This document shows, one piece after another, positions 35,832 to 44,972 of a stretch of DNA of 64,000 nucleotides. The translations under genes and the position numbers were made by a program. The stretch is from Candidatus Zixiibacteriota bacterium (GTDB lineage Bacteria; Zixibacteria; MSB-5A5; GN15; JAAZOE01). How positions within the stretch are numbered: position 1 is the first letter of the stretch; each line of letters starts with the position of its first letter. A model generated the notes under the pieces. That model saw nothing but the letters and a program-made list of their open reading frames with translations, was not told the origin of the DNA and did no database searches. Location of the stretch: contig JAZGGI010000024.1 in assembly GCA_036480375.1 (NCBI GenBank), forward strand, positions 62,001 to 126,000, given 5' to 3'.

Positions 35832-38084
35832 CTATTTTCGAGAGACTTTTTTGTCGCGGGTGAGGATAATATCATCAGGATCGAAGCGGACTTTTTTGAT
35901 TTTTTGAGGGAACGGACCCAGTTCAAACGAGTCTTTCTGGCCGACTCGGTCGACACGAAACAGTTCGCGCCGGCCGTCATCGTATTCAATCTCAACCGGA
36001 TACGGTGTCGAAAATGATTTGCTGACATCAGAAACGGAAATTTCAAAATATAATTTATCCCGACCTTTCTCATCGGTTATAATCCGATACAGACAGGTGA
36101 AACTGGGCACTCTCCACCCATAGAGCCATTGACTGAAAAATTCAATCGCACGCTTCTGACCAATGGCCCCGGCAGCGACATTTATAAAGTCAAGGCTTGT
36201 CACCCGCTGTCCTTGATATTTACGATTGAATTCACCGAGCATGTTAACAAAAAAGTCGGTTCTGTAATCGGGGCCGTCGATTTCGAAATGGAGCATACGA
36301 AGCATATAAGCCGCTTTGGCATAAATGAGAGCAATATAATCACCGGGGGAATATGATTCCAGAAATCGAGCTCCCATTGTAATCGGGCCGGCTTTATATC
36401 CTCTGGAATACCAACCGCCGATTTTGCCTTCCTGAACAATTTGTCTTTTCCACAGAGCAATCCGTTCGTCGCATAAAGTAGGGTCGTGTTTTATTTTCCA
36501 AAGATAGAGATAAGCGGCATACTCAGACATGCCTTCTGACAACCACATTTCACGATAAGATTTAGGAATCGTAGAATGGCCCCACCATTGATGCGCTATT
36601 TCATGAGCCATTAAATGAGAACGGATTCGATTGTTAAATATAGAATAGCTCGGAATATGAATCAATCCCGGGCTGCTCTGACCCGCGAAATAGGGTCGAT
36701 CAACAACCCGCAGATTAGTTGTTTGCGACGAGCCGAACCAGTTCGTAAAAGCCTCAAATGATTGAGTCGCCTCGGAGAGTAACTTACCCGGAAGGTCTCG
36801 ATTAAAGACTCCCGTATTGTTGTGGGCCTCGATATATAGTTCTATGGGAACCCCGGATGCTGTATCCTGAAACATATCATACTTCCCGGAGGCAAAGCTG
36901 ATATATGAAATATCAATGGAGCTTCGGTATGTAACGGTTTTATTGTCGCCCTCAAATGACTCGCCGATTTTATCACCGACCGAGTTTAATGTCAGGTCTT
37001 TGTGGAGTGTATAATGGATAATAAACTGGCCCAGATTGCGATGGGGAGTATGGGGAAACCATCCGGTGATTGAAGCCGGGAAATCATAACCGGCGTAACG
37101 GGCGGCGATAAATTTGCCACGATAAAATATAGTGATAAAATCACGCTCATCATTCGGGAGAGCTCTCGCGCCAATATAGAGATTACTGCGGAATTGTTTT
37201 TTGAAAAACTCGATTTTGTTGCCGGTGGCGTCTTTGACTGAGTCAACTTTATATAGATGAGGTAAAATAAATTTTATCCCCCGGGTATCGGTACCGTCAG
37301 GAAATACAATGCGACTGGACGCCTCGAATTTTCCGGATTCTCTGAGTAAAATCGAAATTATAGTGGAATCAACCGTAATTGGCTGCGAGATTAGAAAGTT
37401 CTCCATACCAAAAGCCGCCGCCAAAAACGGAGTGTTGTCCAACTCATCATAAACGTACAATCCCAGTTGTTCTTCAACGTCAGGAGTCAAGCGAACGACC
37501 AATTGCTTATCTCTGTCGAGTGCGGCATCGATCCAGATCGGGGGAGGATTAACTTCTTTGTCAGACCAGATGCCCAGTTCGCAGCCCAACTCAATTCCAA
37601 AGTACTTATCTGCCGCCTTTTGCTGAAAAATCAGTTTATGGTAAATGCGGCGGTTGATTTTATCTTTTGACCATTGAGTCGAATCGACTTCAAGTAAACC
37701 AGGAATATTCTTTCCGCATATATATGCCGTAGTGAACTCGACGCTCGTCGCGCGTCCGAAACGCATATACCAGAGATTGTCCAATGAGATTGAATCGAGA
37801 ATAACAATTCGTCCCTGGCCGATAAAATAAAAATCATAATGGGGATCGTTGTTTTTCCGGCGATGCAATTTGCCGTCTTCAAATATAAAGCGCACTTTGT
37901 CCGAGTAATCGATAACAATATTGTCGATTTTCACGCTCTCGGTTTTTGAGCCAAACCGTCCCTTGATTTCCGGGAATCCTGATTTATCCCTGGAGTATGA
38001 AATGGAACAAAGCGTCAAAATCAAAATAAGCAACGCTGCAATTAATTGATTCGATGAAACTTTCAAATTAAAACGGCAGGCCAC
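35832..38084 (-). CDS. M1-family (aminopeptidase N-like) zinc metallopeptidase, secreted
   Basis: Counted from TTG 38090 the zinc site is HEIAHQWWGHS at 496-506, followed 19 residues after the last His by WLSEG (Glu 519), the M1 arrangement. A GTG at 38084 has AAGG better placed, so it is used here, giving two residues fewer. An N-terminal hydrophobic signal (about 15-33) indicates export. The front 400 residues are a beta-rich domain. The GAMEN exopeptidase motif is not seen in usual form, so true aminopeptidase activity is unsure. It follows the LysE gene closely. Confidence 0.82.
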   Translation of the reverse strand: MACRFNLKVSSNQLIAALLILILTLCSISYSRDKSGFPEIKGRFGSKTESVKIDNIVIDYSDKVRFIFEDGKLHRRKNNDPHYDFYFIGQGRIVILDSISLDNLWYMRFGRATSVEFTTAYICGKNIPGLLEVDSTQWSKDKINRRIYHKLIFQQKAADKYFGIELGCELGIWSDKEVNPPPIWIDAALDRDKQLVVRLTPDVEEQLGLYVYDELDNTPFLAAAFGMENFLISQPITVDSTIISILLRESGKFEASSRIVFPDGTDTRGIKFILPHLYKVDSVKDATGNKIEFFKKQFRSNLYIGARALPNDERDFITIFYRGKFIAARYAGYDFPASITGWFPHTPHRNLGQFIIHYTLHKDLTLNSVGDKIGESFEGDNKTVTYRSSIDISYISFASGKYDMFQDTASGVPIELYIEAHNNTGVFNRDLPGKLLSEATQSFEAFTNWFGSSQTTNLRVVDRPYFAGQSSPGLIHIPSYSIFNNRIRSHLMAHEIAHQWWGHSTIPKSYREMWLSEGMSEYAAYLYLWKIKHDPTLCDERIALWKRQIVQEGKIGGWYSRGYKAGPITMGARFLESYSPGDYIALIYAKAAYMLRMLHFEIDGPDYRTDFFVNMLGEFNRKYQGQRVTSLDFINVAAGAIGQKRAIEFFSQWLYGWRVPSFTCLYRIITDEKGRDKLYFEISVSDVSKSFSTPYPVEIEYDDGRRELFRVDRVGQKDSFELGPFPQKIKKVRFDPDDIILTRDKKVSRK

Positions 38085-38095
38085 GGACAAAACCT

Positions 38096-38722
38096 TTATT
38101 TAAGGGCATCAATAACAAACATAACGCCCATATACAGCAAGAACAATGCGCATATGGTTATCAATATATAATACGGTTTTCCGGCCAGAAGTTTTTTCCC
38201 GGCGGCAATTAAAAGCGAAACAAAACTGTACCAGACCAGATCCGATAGAATGTGTCCGAAATAAAAGACGATGGGACCGGCAATTCCGTGCGAAAGAGAT
38301 TTACTCATCAGGGCCGACCCGACGGTAGCCCACCAGACAAACCAGTAAGGGTTTGATATGGAAGCGGTGATGCCTTTACCGACTAACAAGCCTGAGCTGG
38401 AGCCCGGTTTATCGGCGTCGAAGGAAATTTTTTTGCGGATGATATCATGCATCATCATCGCGCCCATCAGTATTAACGCCAGACCGCCTAAGAGGCCGAT
38501 TACTTTGAATGCGGTTGCGGATGAGAACAATTCGAGAAGGCCGAAGGCGAGAGCGAAAACGACCGCCAACTCGGCGATAGCGTGACCGAAAACCAGTATC
38601 GGCCCGGTCCAGAATCCTTTGCGAGTCGCCTCGGCAATATTGACCGTCAAAAGTGGCCCCGGCATCAGCGCCCCGGAAAACCCAATCCCAAATGATGTAA
38701 AAAACAACGCGATTAAACTCAT
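38096..38722 (-). CDS. LysE-family amino-acid exporter
   Basis: The 208-residue protein has about six membrane segments and the family motif FGIGFSGALMPGPLLTVNIAEA, then GKGITASISNPYWFVWWATVG. LysE/RhtB proteins export amino acids or related metabolites; the substrate is not predictable. It precedes the M1 peptidase gene by about eleven bases, which may link peptide breakdown with export. Confidence 0.88.
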   Translation of the reverse strand: MSLIALFFTSFGIGFSGALMPGPLLTVNIAEATRKGFWTGPILVFGHAIAELAVVFALAFGLLELFSSATAFKVIGLLGGLALILMGAMMMHDIIRKKISFDADKPGSSSGLLVGKGITASISNPYWFVWWATVGSALMSKSLSHGIAGPIVFYFGHILSDLVWYSFVSLLIAAGKKLLAGKPYYILITICALFLLYMGVMFVIDALK

Positions 38723-38812
38723 AGAGAGAATATACGAAACGCAGGATATAAAGTCGAAAAAAAAGCAATGGCTAAAAACCCGTACTTTTTGAATGACTAT
38801 CAGTTATATGTT

Positions 38813-38854
38813 CTGTCAGGTCTTGTTCCGCGATAGCGGAATGTGACCTGACAG
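38813..38854. repeat. Nested-hairpin interspersed repeat, copy 1
   Basis: Outer arms CTGTCAGGTC / GACCTGACAG enclose TTG, an inner hairpin TTCCGC-GATA-GCGGAA, then TGT. A second copy is at 41426-41466 in the same orientation. It lies 18 bases past the stop of the dockerin gene. Confidence 0.85.
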
Positions 38855-38872
38855 TTATAATAAATATTGAAC

Positions 38873-40600
38873 CTACTCGCGGACTATCCAGCCGCAGCCG
38901 GTGTCGCCGTCAATCCATTCATGGCATACCGCCGGTCTGGGACCTTCCTTGAAAACCGTGTTGATGATATAAACCGCGTCGCCGACATCGGCGCTGCAAT
39001 CTTTATTGGCATCGCCGTTGCACAGAATATAGGGTTTTGGGGGCGGGCCGCCTTTGAAAACAGAATTAATAATGTACACCGCATCGCCGATATTGACCGA
39101 TAGGTCATTATTAGCGTCGCCGATATAGCAATCGCAGACGAAAGGATTTACGCAGGTGCATTCCACCGGGGCCGGGCCGCCATCAAGGATGGCCGCGGCC
39201 AGGTAGGCCACATCAACCTCATCAACAAAGCAATCGCCATTGACATCAGCATTAGCCATTATATCAGGCACTTGTCCGCCGCGATAGATAAAGTTATTGA
39301 AAAAGGAAATATCATTGACATTGATTGACCCGTCATTATTGATGTCACCGGGCAATTGTTCCGAAGTGGCACAGGTATCCTCGATGGCTTCCAGAACCTC
39401 GACTATAAAGCTGCCGATAGCCATGCCGTAAGAATCCGTTGCATATATGTTAATGTCATAACTGCCTACACCCGTGGTATTTGTCCAAGTGTACACGCCG
39501 GTTACCTCGTTGATTTCACCTTCGCCCGAAGAAAGGACAAAAGTCACTTCGTCGCATTCGTTAGGTTCCATCACGACTATATCGGTCTTGACGACATCAT
39601 TACCCTCATTGACGTAATACACCGGCATGCCGCAATTAATAAACGGACCATCATTGGTAACAAATACATTGAGTAAATATGGATCGCAATTGCCGATAGG
39701 ATGAAATTCGTCGTAAATTTCTACTTCCAGAGTTATTGATTCTCCCACATCGGATTTGCTGGCATAATATGTAACATCGACCCTTCCGTTTCCGACGTCA
39801 GTCAATTCGGCGTAACCGCTGCCGCCGGTTTGTGTGCCTAAAGAAAACATAATCATATCTTCTTCAGGATCGGTCGCCGAAAGCCGAACCTTACCCTTGT
39901 CGCAATGGTCGGCTTCCAGAGTAGTCGGCAATTCAGCATCCCAGACAGGGCAATCGTTGGGGATTTTTTTGGCCGGCCAGCACTTTCCTCCTACGTTCCA
40001 GATTACCGTGGGAGTCACCCCTCCCATACCCCCAATGAACGAAAACAGGAAATCGCCAAAAGGAGCGACAAAAGCGCTATCGATACAGATGGTGTGCACG
40101 ACGTCATCATTTGGTCCGTCAGGAGTAAAACTCATTGAAATCATATGTTCCAGCGTGCCGGGATTCACTCCACCGGCAATAGCGACGCCGCCAAACATGA
40201 CCGTATCGGACGATATTCCATCGGTATTTTTCTCAGTAAGAATAAAACCCATCATGTCCCAGACTGTTTCCGGCGGGTCCATCCGGCATCCGGAAACAAT
40301 TGAAACCATACTTTCGCCGATATTATTCCACGTCCAGGTCGCTCCGTCATCGGATTTTAAGGCGAAACCAAGACTGATACCTCCCAGCTTTTGATCGTTT
40401 TCAAGAAAAAACCGGATTTCATAATCGGTATCATAATAGAGCGTATCGACCGGCGTTGACGTTCCGGGGACGACAATATCGACATCAACAATATCGGCGG
40501 CGACCGTAATCTCAGATAAGCCGGTGGCTAATAATATCGTAATCGCAAAAACTAATAAAAAATATCGGGGGATTGCAAAACAGCGGTTATGCACAATCAT
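38873..40600 (-). CDS. Secreted protein with Ig/cadherin-like domains and C-terminal dockerin-like repeats
   Basis: ATG 40600 has GGAGGTGGG upstream; the frame begins six codons earlier. The 575-residue protein has a signal peptide (PRYFLLVFAITILLATGLS), a beta-rich N-terminal domain, two cadherin/Ig-like domains (about 230-430), and then four EF-hand-like loops: GDINNDGSINVND, ADVNGDCFVDEVD, GDANNDLSVNIGD and GDANKDCSADVGD. These form two dockerin-like calcium-binding modules. No cohesin is in the window. Such repeats are frequent in surface proteins of Zixibacteria-like genomes. The exported role (adhesion, substrate binding) is open. Confidence 0.82.
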   Translation of the reverse strand: MIVHNRCFAIPRYFLLVFAITILLATGLSEITVAADIVDVDIVVPGTSTPVDTLYYDTDYEIRFFLENDQKLGGISLGFALKSDDGATWTWNNIGESMVSIVSGCRMDPPETVWDMMGFILTEKNTDGISSDTVMFGGVAIAGGVNPGTLEHMISMSFTPDGPNDDVVHTICIDSAFVAPFGDFLFSFIGGMGGVTPTVIWNVGGKCWPAKKIPNDCPVWDAELPTTLEADHCDKGKVRLSATDPEEDMIMFSLGTQTGGSGYAELTDVGNGRVDVTYYASKSDVGESITLEVEIYDEFHPIGNCDPYLLNVFVTNDGPFINCGMPVYYVNEGNDVVKTDIVVMEPNECDEVTFVLSSGEGEINEVTGVYTWTNTTGVGSYDINIYATDSYGMAIGSFIVEVLEAIEDTCATSEQLPGDINNDGSINVNDISFFNNFIYRGGQVPDIMANADVNGDCFVDEVDVAYLAAAILDGGPAPVECTCVNPFVCDCYIGDANNDLSVNIGDAVYIINSVFKGGPPPKPYILCNGDANKDCSADVGDAVYIINTVFKEGPRPAVCHEWIDGDTGCGWIVRE

Positions 40601-40685
40601 TACCCACCTCCCGCACAATAGAAAATGTTGCGTACATGTCTCCGGTTAAACCGGAGCTTCCTAACATTCGAAATTCAAACTTGTA

Positions 40686-41012
40686 TCAATTCGATTGGGG
40701 ACAATCTTCGCACGGCATCCTGCCGTCTCTAAAGATAGTATTAATTAGATAAACTATGTCGCCGACATTAACCCACTCATCGCAATTAACGTCACCTGAC
40801 TCATACGGTTCTGGAGGCGGACCAGACAGGAATGTATAACTGACGATAAAGAGAACATCGTTTAGATTGATACGTCCGTCGCCGTTGGCGTCGCCGCAAA
40901 TGTATTGACTGTCGCTGTTTACCGGAGCGCTCGATAGGGCCAGCATTAAAACCAGTAAAAGGCAAACAAAGCGGCGAGAATTGATACAATTGCACCTAAA
41001 TAGAGTATTCAT
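40686..41012 (-). CDS. Small secreted dockerin-repeat protein
   Basis: The 108-residue protein consists of a signal peptide (FVCLLLVLMLALSSAPVNS) and one dockerin-like module: GDANGDGRINLNDVLFIVSY and GDVNCDEWVNVGDIVYLINT. Upstream GAGGAGGGG marks the start. It is the same module as in the adjacent larger protein, now as a stand-alone unit, 85 bases upstream of it. It may bind calcium and dock to an unseen partner. Confidence 0.82.
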   Translation of the reverse strand: MNTLFRCNCINSRRFVCLLLVLMLALSSAPVNSDSQYICGDANGDGRINLNDVLFIVSYTFLSGPPPEPYESGDVNCDEWVNVGDIVYLINTIFRDGRMPCEDCPQSN

Positions 41013-41119
41013 ACCACCCCTCCTCGCGAATGGTTTTGGCGGTATTAAGAAAAGACGAGAACCTTGTTAATTACAATTTACGCTTGAGAAGATTTTTGTC
41101 AATACATTTTACAGAATTT

Positions 41120-41153
41120 AAAAATCCCATCACATTTCTGTGACGGGATTTTG
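41120..41153 (-). terminator. Terminator downstream of the gene remnant
   Basis: Arms AAAATCCCATCACA / TGTGACGGGATTTT with one mismatch and a TTTC loop. On the minus strand TTTTTAAATT follows. It would end transcripts from 41183-41425. Confidence 0.65.
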
Positions 41154-41182
41154 TCTATCACCTGAATCGGAATTTTTACTTA

Positions 41183-41425
41183 TCAACCGCCATGAGCGGC
41201 GAGCATTTCTTCAGCCATTTTCTTTATTTCGGATAAGTCGCGGACCATCTCGCTCCAGCCGTACCAGTAGGCGTAATCTGGATTGGCATGAAATGTCCCC
41301 TGAAAAGTGCGCATACGATGTTCGAGATGCATTACGAACAAAGTCAGCTCAATCGGCGTGGGAGCATCCTGAAAAGTCAGCAGGTCAGGAAATGCGAAAG
41401 AATAACCTTCCGGTTCTTTAAAGTT
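41183..41425 (-). pseudogene. 3'-end remnant of an unidentified gene
   Basis: On the minus strand an uninterrupted frame of about 80 codons ends AEEMLAAHGG-TGA at 41183. It reads as real protein (LTFQDAPTPIELTLFVMHLE, then FHANPDYAYWYGWSEMVRDL), but no start codon or ribosome site is found at its head. Its 5' edge meets the repeat at 41426. The first in-frame Met allows only about 45 residues. It is therefore taken as the tail of a gene cut off at the repeat. The family is not recognised. Confidence 0.55.
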
Positions 41426-41466
41426 CCGTCAGGTCTTGGCCGCCGAAGGCGGGTGTGACCTGACGG
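41426..41466. repeat. Nested-hairpin interspersed repeat, copy 2
   Basis: Outer arms CCGTCAGGTC / GACCTGACGG enclose TTG, an inner hairpin CCGCC-GAA-GGCGG, then TGT. The outer arms differ from copy 1 by a paired change, and the inner stems differ wholly in sequence while keeping pairing. It lies six bases past the cobA-hemD stop. Confidence 0.85.
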
Positions 41467-41472
41467 CAATTC

Positions 41473-43002
41473 TCACTTTTCCGAATAATAATCGACCAGC
41501 TCATCCAACAGGCCGGCGATGTTCTGGACTTTCGCTTCACGAGTGATATTCACGTCCTCGGATTTGAGAACTGCGCTTGCTTTAGGACCGATTGAAAACA
41601 CTTTGGCGTTTTGAATAATTTTATCAACTTCATCTTTGGATAAATTATGATACAATCCCTTCTTCGTCGAACCGCTGGTAAACAAAATCGCGTCGGGAGG
41701 ATAATCTATGAGTTTTTCTTTCAACCCATCCGGCCATTTAGGATAATAAGTCTCATAAGTCGTCAGGGGTACCACTTCCGCGCCCATCCCGGGAAAAGCC
41801 TTTTCAATCAAATCATCGGCCAGATTCCCACGCACGCGAACAACGGCGGCGCCTTTCAAATCGACCGCTTTTGGCATCTCATCGACTAAAATATTCACCG
41901 TCGCTTTGGAAGGCATATAGTCTGTCGGCAGACGATATTCTTTTAACAATTTCGACGTCCCTGCTCCGATTGCGGCGATCTTAAATCCTGCCAGCATTCG
42001 AATATCATCGAATTTCTTGAAGAAGCTATCCATAAAATACCGGACGCCGTTTTCACTGGTGAAAATCAGCCATTTATTTTCGTTTTGAATATATGAGAAA
42101 TTCGTCCAGCCGTTCACGTCATCAACCACCCGTGCTGCAATTGTCGGATACGGCAAAGGCTCCGCGCCCAGTTCACGCAATCTACGGTACAAATCCCCAG
42201 CCTGAGCCGACGCTCTCGTCACCAGTACTCGCAAACCGAGAAGAGGTCTGTCTGCGAACCATTCCAGATACGGCTGGAGATTGACAACCTCACCCAGCAC
42301 AAACAGCGCCGGAGGTCTGACATTTTCATTTTTCACTATACCGGGCAAATTCTTCAAAGTCGCCGTGAAGACTCGCTGTGATGGAAAAGTCCCTCGCTCG
42401 ACTATCGCCGCCGATGTATCCGAATTCATGCCGTATTCAATTAACTGAGAAGTGATATTCGAAATTTCATTGACGCCCATATAAATAACGACCGTGCCGT
42501 TTTTGATTTTGGCGACCCAATCCCAGGGAACGGTCGATTTTAATTTGTCGCTGGATTTATGTCCGGTCAGAAAAAGAACTGATGAAGCCAGCATGCGGTC
42601 CGTGCAGGGGATACCGGCGTAAGCCGGTCCGGCTATACCGGAAGTAACTCCCGTAATAATTTCAAATTCAACGCCATGCTCTTTGAGATATTTGGCTTCT
42701 TCGCCGCCCCGTCCAAATATCAACGGATCGCTGCCCTTCAGTCTCGCGACCGATTTTCCTTCCCGAGCCAGTTTGAGAAGAAGTTCGTTTATCTTCTCCT
42801 GGGGAACCGGATGATCGCCCGCTTTTTTGCCAACGTAATATTTCTCGGTCGTTTTGGGAATCGCGATGATAAATTCCGGGCAGACCAGGTTGTCGTATAA
42901 AACAGCGTCGCAGCTATAGAGCAGTTCCTTGCCGCGAACGGTAATCAAACCCGGATCGCCGGGCCCTGCTCCAATTAAATATACTTTTCCGGTTTTGCCC
43001 AT
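41473..43002 (-). CDS. Fused uroporphyrinogen-III C-methyltransferase / uroporphyrinogen-III synthase
   Basis: Residues 1-245 of this 509-residue protein are a SUMT (CobA) domain with VYLIGAGPGDPGLITVRG, RLKGSDPLIFGRGGEEA and TGHKSSDKLK. Residues 250-505 are a HemD (uroporphyrinogen-III synthase) domain. The enzyme closes and then methylates uroporphyrinogen III, giving precorrin-2, the route to siroheme. The precorrin-2 dehydrogenase gene lies just upstream. The unit feeds the siroheme-bearing DsrAB. Confidence 0.93.
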   Translation of the reverse strand: MGKTGKVYLIGAGPGDPGLITVRGKELLYSCDAVLYDNLVCPEFIIAIPKTTEKYYVGKKAGDHPVPQEKINELLLKLAREGKSVARLKGSDPLIFGRGGEEAKYLKEHGVEFEIITGVTSGIAGPAYAGIPCTDRMLASSVLFLTGHKSSDKLKSTVPWDWVAKIKNGTVVIYMGVNEISNITSQLIEYGMNSDTSAAIVERGTFPSQRVFTATLKNLPGIVKNENVRPPALFVLGEVVNLQPYLEWFADRPLLGLRVLVTRASAQAGDLYRRLRELGAEPLPYPTIAARVVDDVNGWTNFSYIQNENKWLIFTSENGVRYFMDSFFKKFDDIRMLAGFKIAAIGAGTSKLLKEYRLPTDYMPSKATVNILVDEMPKAVDLKGAAVVRVRGNLADDLIEKAFPGMGAEVVPLTTYETYYPKWPDGLKEKLIDYPPDAILFTSGSTKKGLYHNLSKDEVDKIIQNAKVFSIGPKASAVLKSEDVNITREAKVQNIAGLLDELVDYYSEK

Positions 43003-43011
43003 CGATATTTA

Positions 43012-43734
43012 TCAGTCATCTCCGCCAAATTCCAAAGTTACCGGACCGGCGCCGGGGTCTTCAGGCTTCTTTTGTTCCGGGCCTTCATCTTCCTCGACTG
43101 ATTCCAAAAGTATATCCAATTCATTTTCCAGTTCAGCGTCGTTTTTATTTTTTATCATCGTTTTCCAGTCGGCGCTTAAAAATCTGTCAAGGCTGGCAAA
43201 CCTCTCCTTCGTATTGTCGCCCCACCTGGATTGAACTTTCTTGCGGAAGCTCACGGCCAATTGCATGATTCGCGACCAGTGATTGGGAAAGATATTTTCC
43301 ATTATAAGGCGCAGGTGCGCTGCCAGAAACGGAGCTTTGCCGTCGGTCGATACCGCCACCGTCAACGCGTCCCGCTTGACCATAGCCGGAAAAATAAAAT
43401 CGCACAGGGGTGGATTGTCAACGACGTTCACCAGCGCTTTTCCTTCCCGACAATCATCATATACGCCCCGATTGACAGCTTCATCATCGGACGCCGCGAC
43501 GACCATTCCGTAATTCGAAGCCTCCTGAGATTCATAGACCCGTTTATGAAGTTTCAATTTACCCCTGGATGCGTAATATTCGATTTTGTCAAGCGGCTCC
43601 GGGGCCACAACCGTGATATCGGCCTCAAAATCCATAAGTAATTCAATCTTCCTCAATGCCACTTTACCGCCGCCGACAACTAAAAAGTTGCGCGATTTCA
43701 ATGTGATATTTATCGGAAAATACTTGTTAGCCAT
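43012..43734 (-). CDS. Precorrin-2 dehydrogenase / sirohydrochlorin ferrochelatase-like (Met8p/CysG-N type)
   Basis: ATG 43734 (rather than TTG 43740) begins the 240-residue protein. NAD-binding FLVVGGGKVALRKIELLM and NVVDNPPLCDFIFPAMVKR are the Met8p/CysG marks. The protein oxidises precorrin-2 to sirohydrochlorin and may insert iron. The last 40 residues are acidic and extend beyond the usual ending. It overlaps the hemA stop and sits nine bases before cobA-hemD. Confidence 0.9.
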   Translation of the reverse strand: MANKYFPINITLKSRNFLVVGGGKVALRKIELLMDFEADITVVAPEPLDKIEYYASRGKLKLHKRVYESQEASNYGMVVAASDDEAVNRGVYDDCREGKALVNVVDNPPLCDFIFPAMVKRDALTVAVSTDGKAPFLAAHLRLIMENIFPNHWSRIMQLAVSFRKKVQSRWGDNTKERFASLDRFLSADWKTMIKNKNDAELENELDILLESVEEDEGPEQKKPEDPGAGPVTLEFGGDD

Positions 43735-43736
43735 TG

Positions 43737-44954
43737 TCAACTCTCCGTTTTTTCCGCCCGCGCTTCGACGCGGGATTTTACCTGCATCATTCTTTCCATC
43801 ATCTGCCGCGAAACCCGGTCAAAAACCGCTTTTGTCTCTTCCGGCAATGAATTCAAACCGCCAAGCGTCTCCAGACGAATTTTCTCAAACGCCTCAGCCA
43901 GACCGTTATATCCCGGCTCATGCCTGATATGTTCATACCAGTACATAAACTGTTCCAATCGCCTTTTTATTAATTTCTCAGCGTCCGGAATCGCGTGTCT
44001 CCGTTTTGCTTCCTGCTCCTTCAAAAAATCACGAACAGTATCCAGATCGTATATCTCGAGCCCATCATAGACTGTGTTAACTTCCACATCCCGGGGAACA
44101 GCCATATCCGCGATCAGCATTTTCTTTTCGGAATTTTCAGCAAAAACTGGCTTTAACATGTCGTCATCAATAATCGCCGACCCCGAACCGGTACATGAAA
44201 TAACAATATCAGATTTATTTATCAACTCCGGCAGACTATCCAGTCCGTAACCTCCCGAGTTATAATGCCGGGCGAAATCTGCCGCTTTTTCCCGGGTGCG
44301 ATTGGCAAAAAGAAAATTATTATAACGCAACCGATGCAATCCCGAGGCCGCCAATGAAATCATCCGGTTAATTCCAATGAATAGAATCACAGGGTTATCG
44401 AATTCTTGTAATTTTGTCCTGAGCATATCAATCGTCGCGCTCGAAACCGAACAGGCGCCCTTGCCAAGTTCCGTTTCGGTCCGTACCTGTTTGCCGATCC
44501 GGAAGGTCTGGTGAAGTAATCGATGCAAGATCTTGCCGGTTGATTTTACGGCGCAGGCCGACCGATAAGCGTCTTTTATCTGGCCGAAAATTTGATTTTC
44601 TCCGATAACCATCGATTCGATTCCGGCGGCAACACGAAAGATATGCTCAACCGCGTCTTTATCTTTTGAAAAATAGAATTTATCTTTTAAGCCCGAAATA
44701 TCTATTTTCCTGAAATTACGGTAAAACTCGGCAATTATCTTAAATGCCTCATCTTTAGCGCCCGCGATAAAATAAAACTCAATCCGATTGCAGGTCGATA
44801 GAATCAGCGATTCCTTGATTTCTACCATATCAACGAAAGCGGCGTTGACCGAGGCCATATCTTCGTGATTGATTTGCAGCGGTTCGCGCTCTTCCAGCGA
44901 AGACGTCGTGTGATTTATGCCGCACAAATATAACCGCCAACTGCAGGGAATCAT
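43737..44954 (-). CDS. hemA: Glutamyl-tRNA reductase
   Basis: HemA reduces glutamyl-tRNA to glutamate-1-semialdehyde, the first committed step of tetrapyrrole synthesis. The 405-residue protein has LCGINHTTSSLEEREPL, the catalytic Cys in ILSTCNRIEFYF (C55), the IGENQIFGQIKDAY block and the dimerisation helices at the C-terminus. Length is typical. It lies between the persulfide-reductase gene and the siroheme genes and would supply heme and siroheme precursors to the Dsr and Qmo complexes. Confidence 0.95.
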   Translation of the reverse strand: MIPCSWRLYLCGINHTTSSLEEREPLQINHEDMASVNAAFVDMVEIKESLILSTCNRIEFYFIAGAKDEAFKIIAEFYRNFRKIDISGLKDKFYFSKDKDAVEHIFRVAAGIESMVIGENQIFGQIKDAYRSACAVKSTGKILHRLLHQTFRIGKQVRTETELGKGACSVSSATIDMLRTKLQEFDNPVILFIGINRMISLAASGLHRLRYNNFLFANRTREKAADFARHYNSGGYGLDSLPELINKSDIVISCTGSGSAIIDDDMLKPVFAENSEKKMLIADMAVPRDVEVNTVYDGLEIYDLDTVRDFLKEQEAKRRHAIPDAEKLIKRRLEQFMYWYEHIRHEPGYNGLAEAFEKIRLETLGGLNSLPEETKAVFDRVSRQMMERMMQVKSRVEARAEKTES

Positions 44955-44972
44955 AATCCGCTCATTTCCTCT

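Noticed and set aside
38813-41466. CRISPR array or inverted-repeat transposon
   Set aside because: Only two copies exist, 2.6 kb apart, in direct orientation, and no cas or transposase gene is seen.
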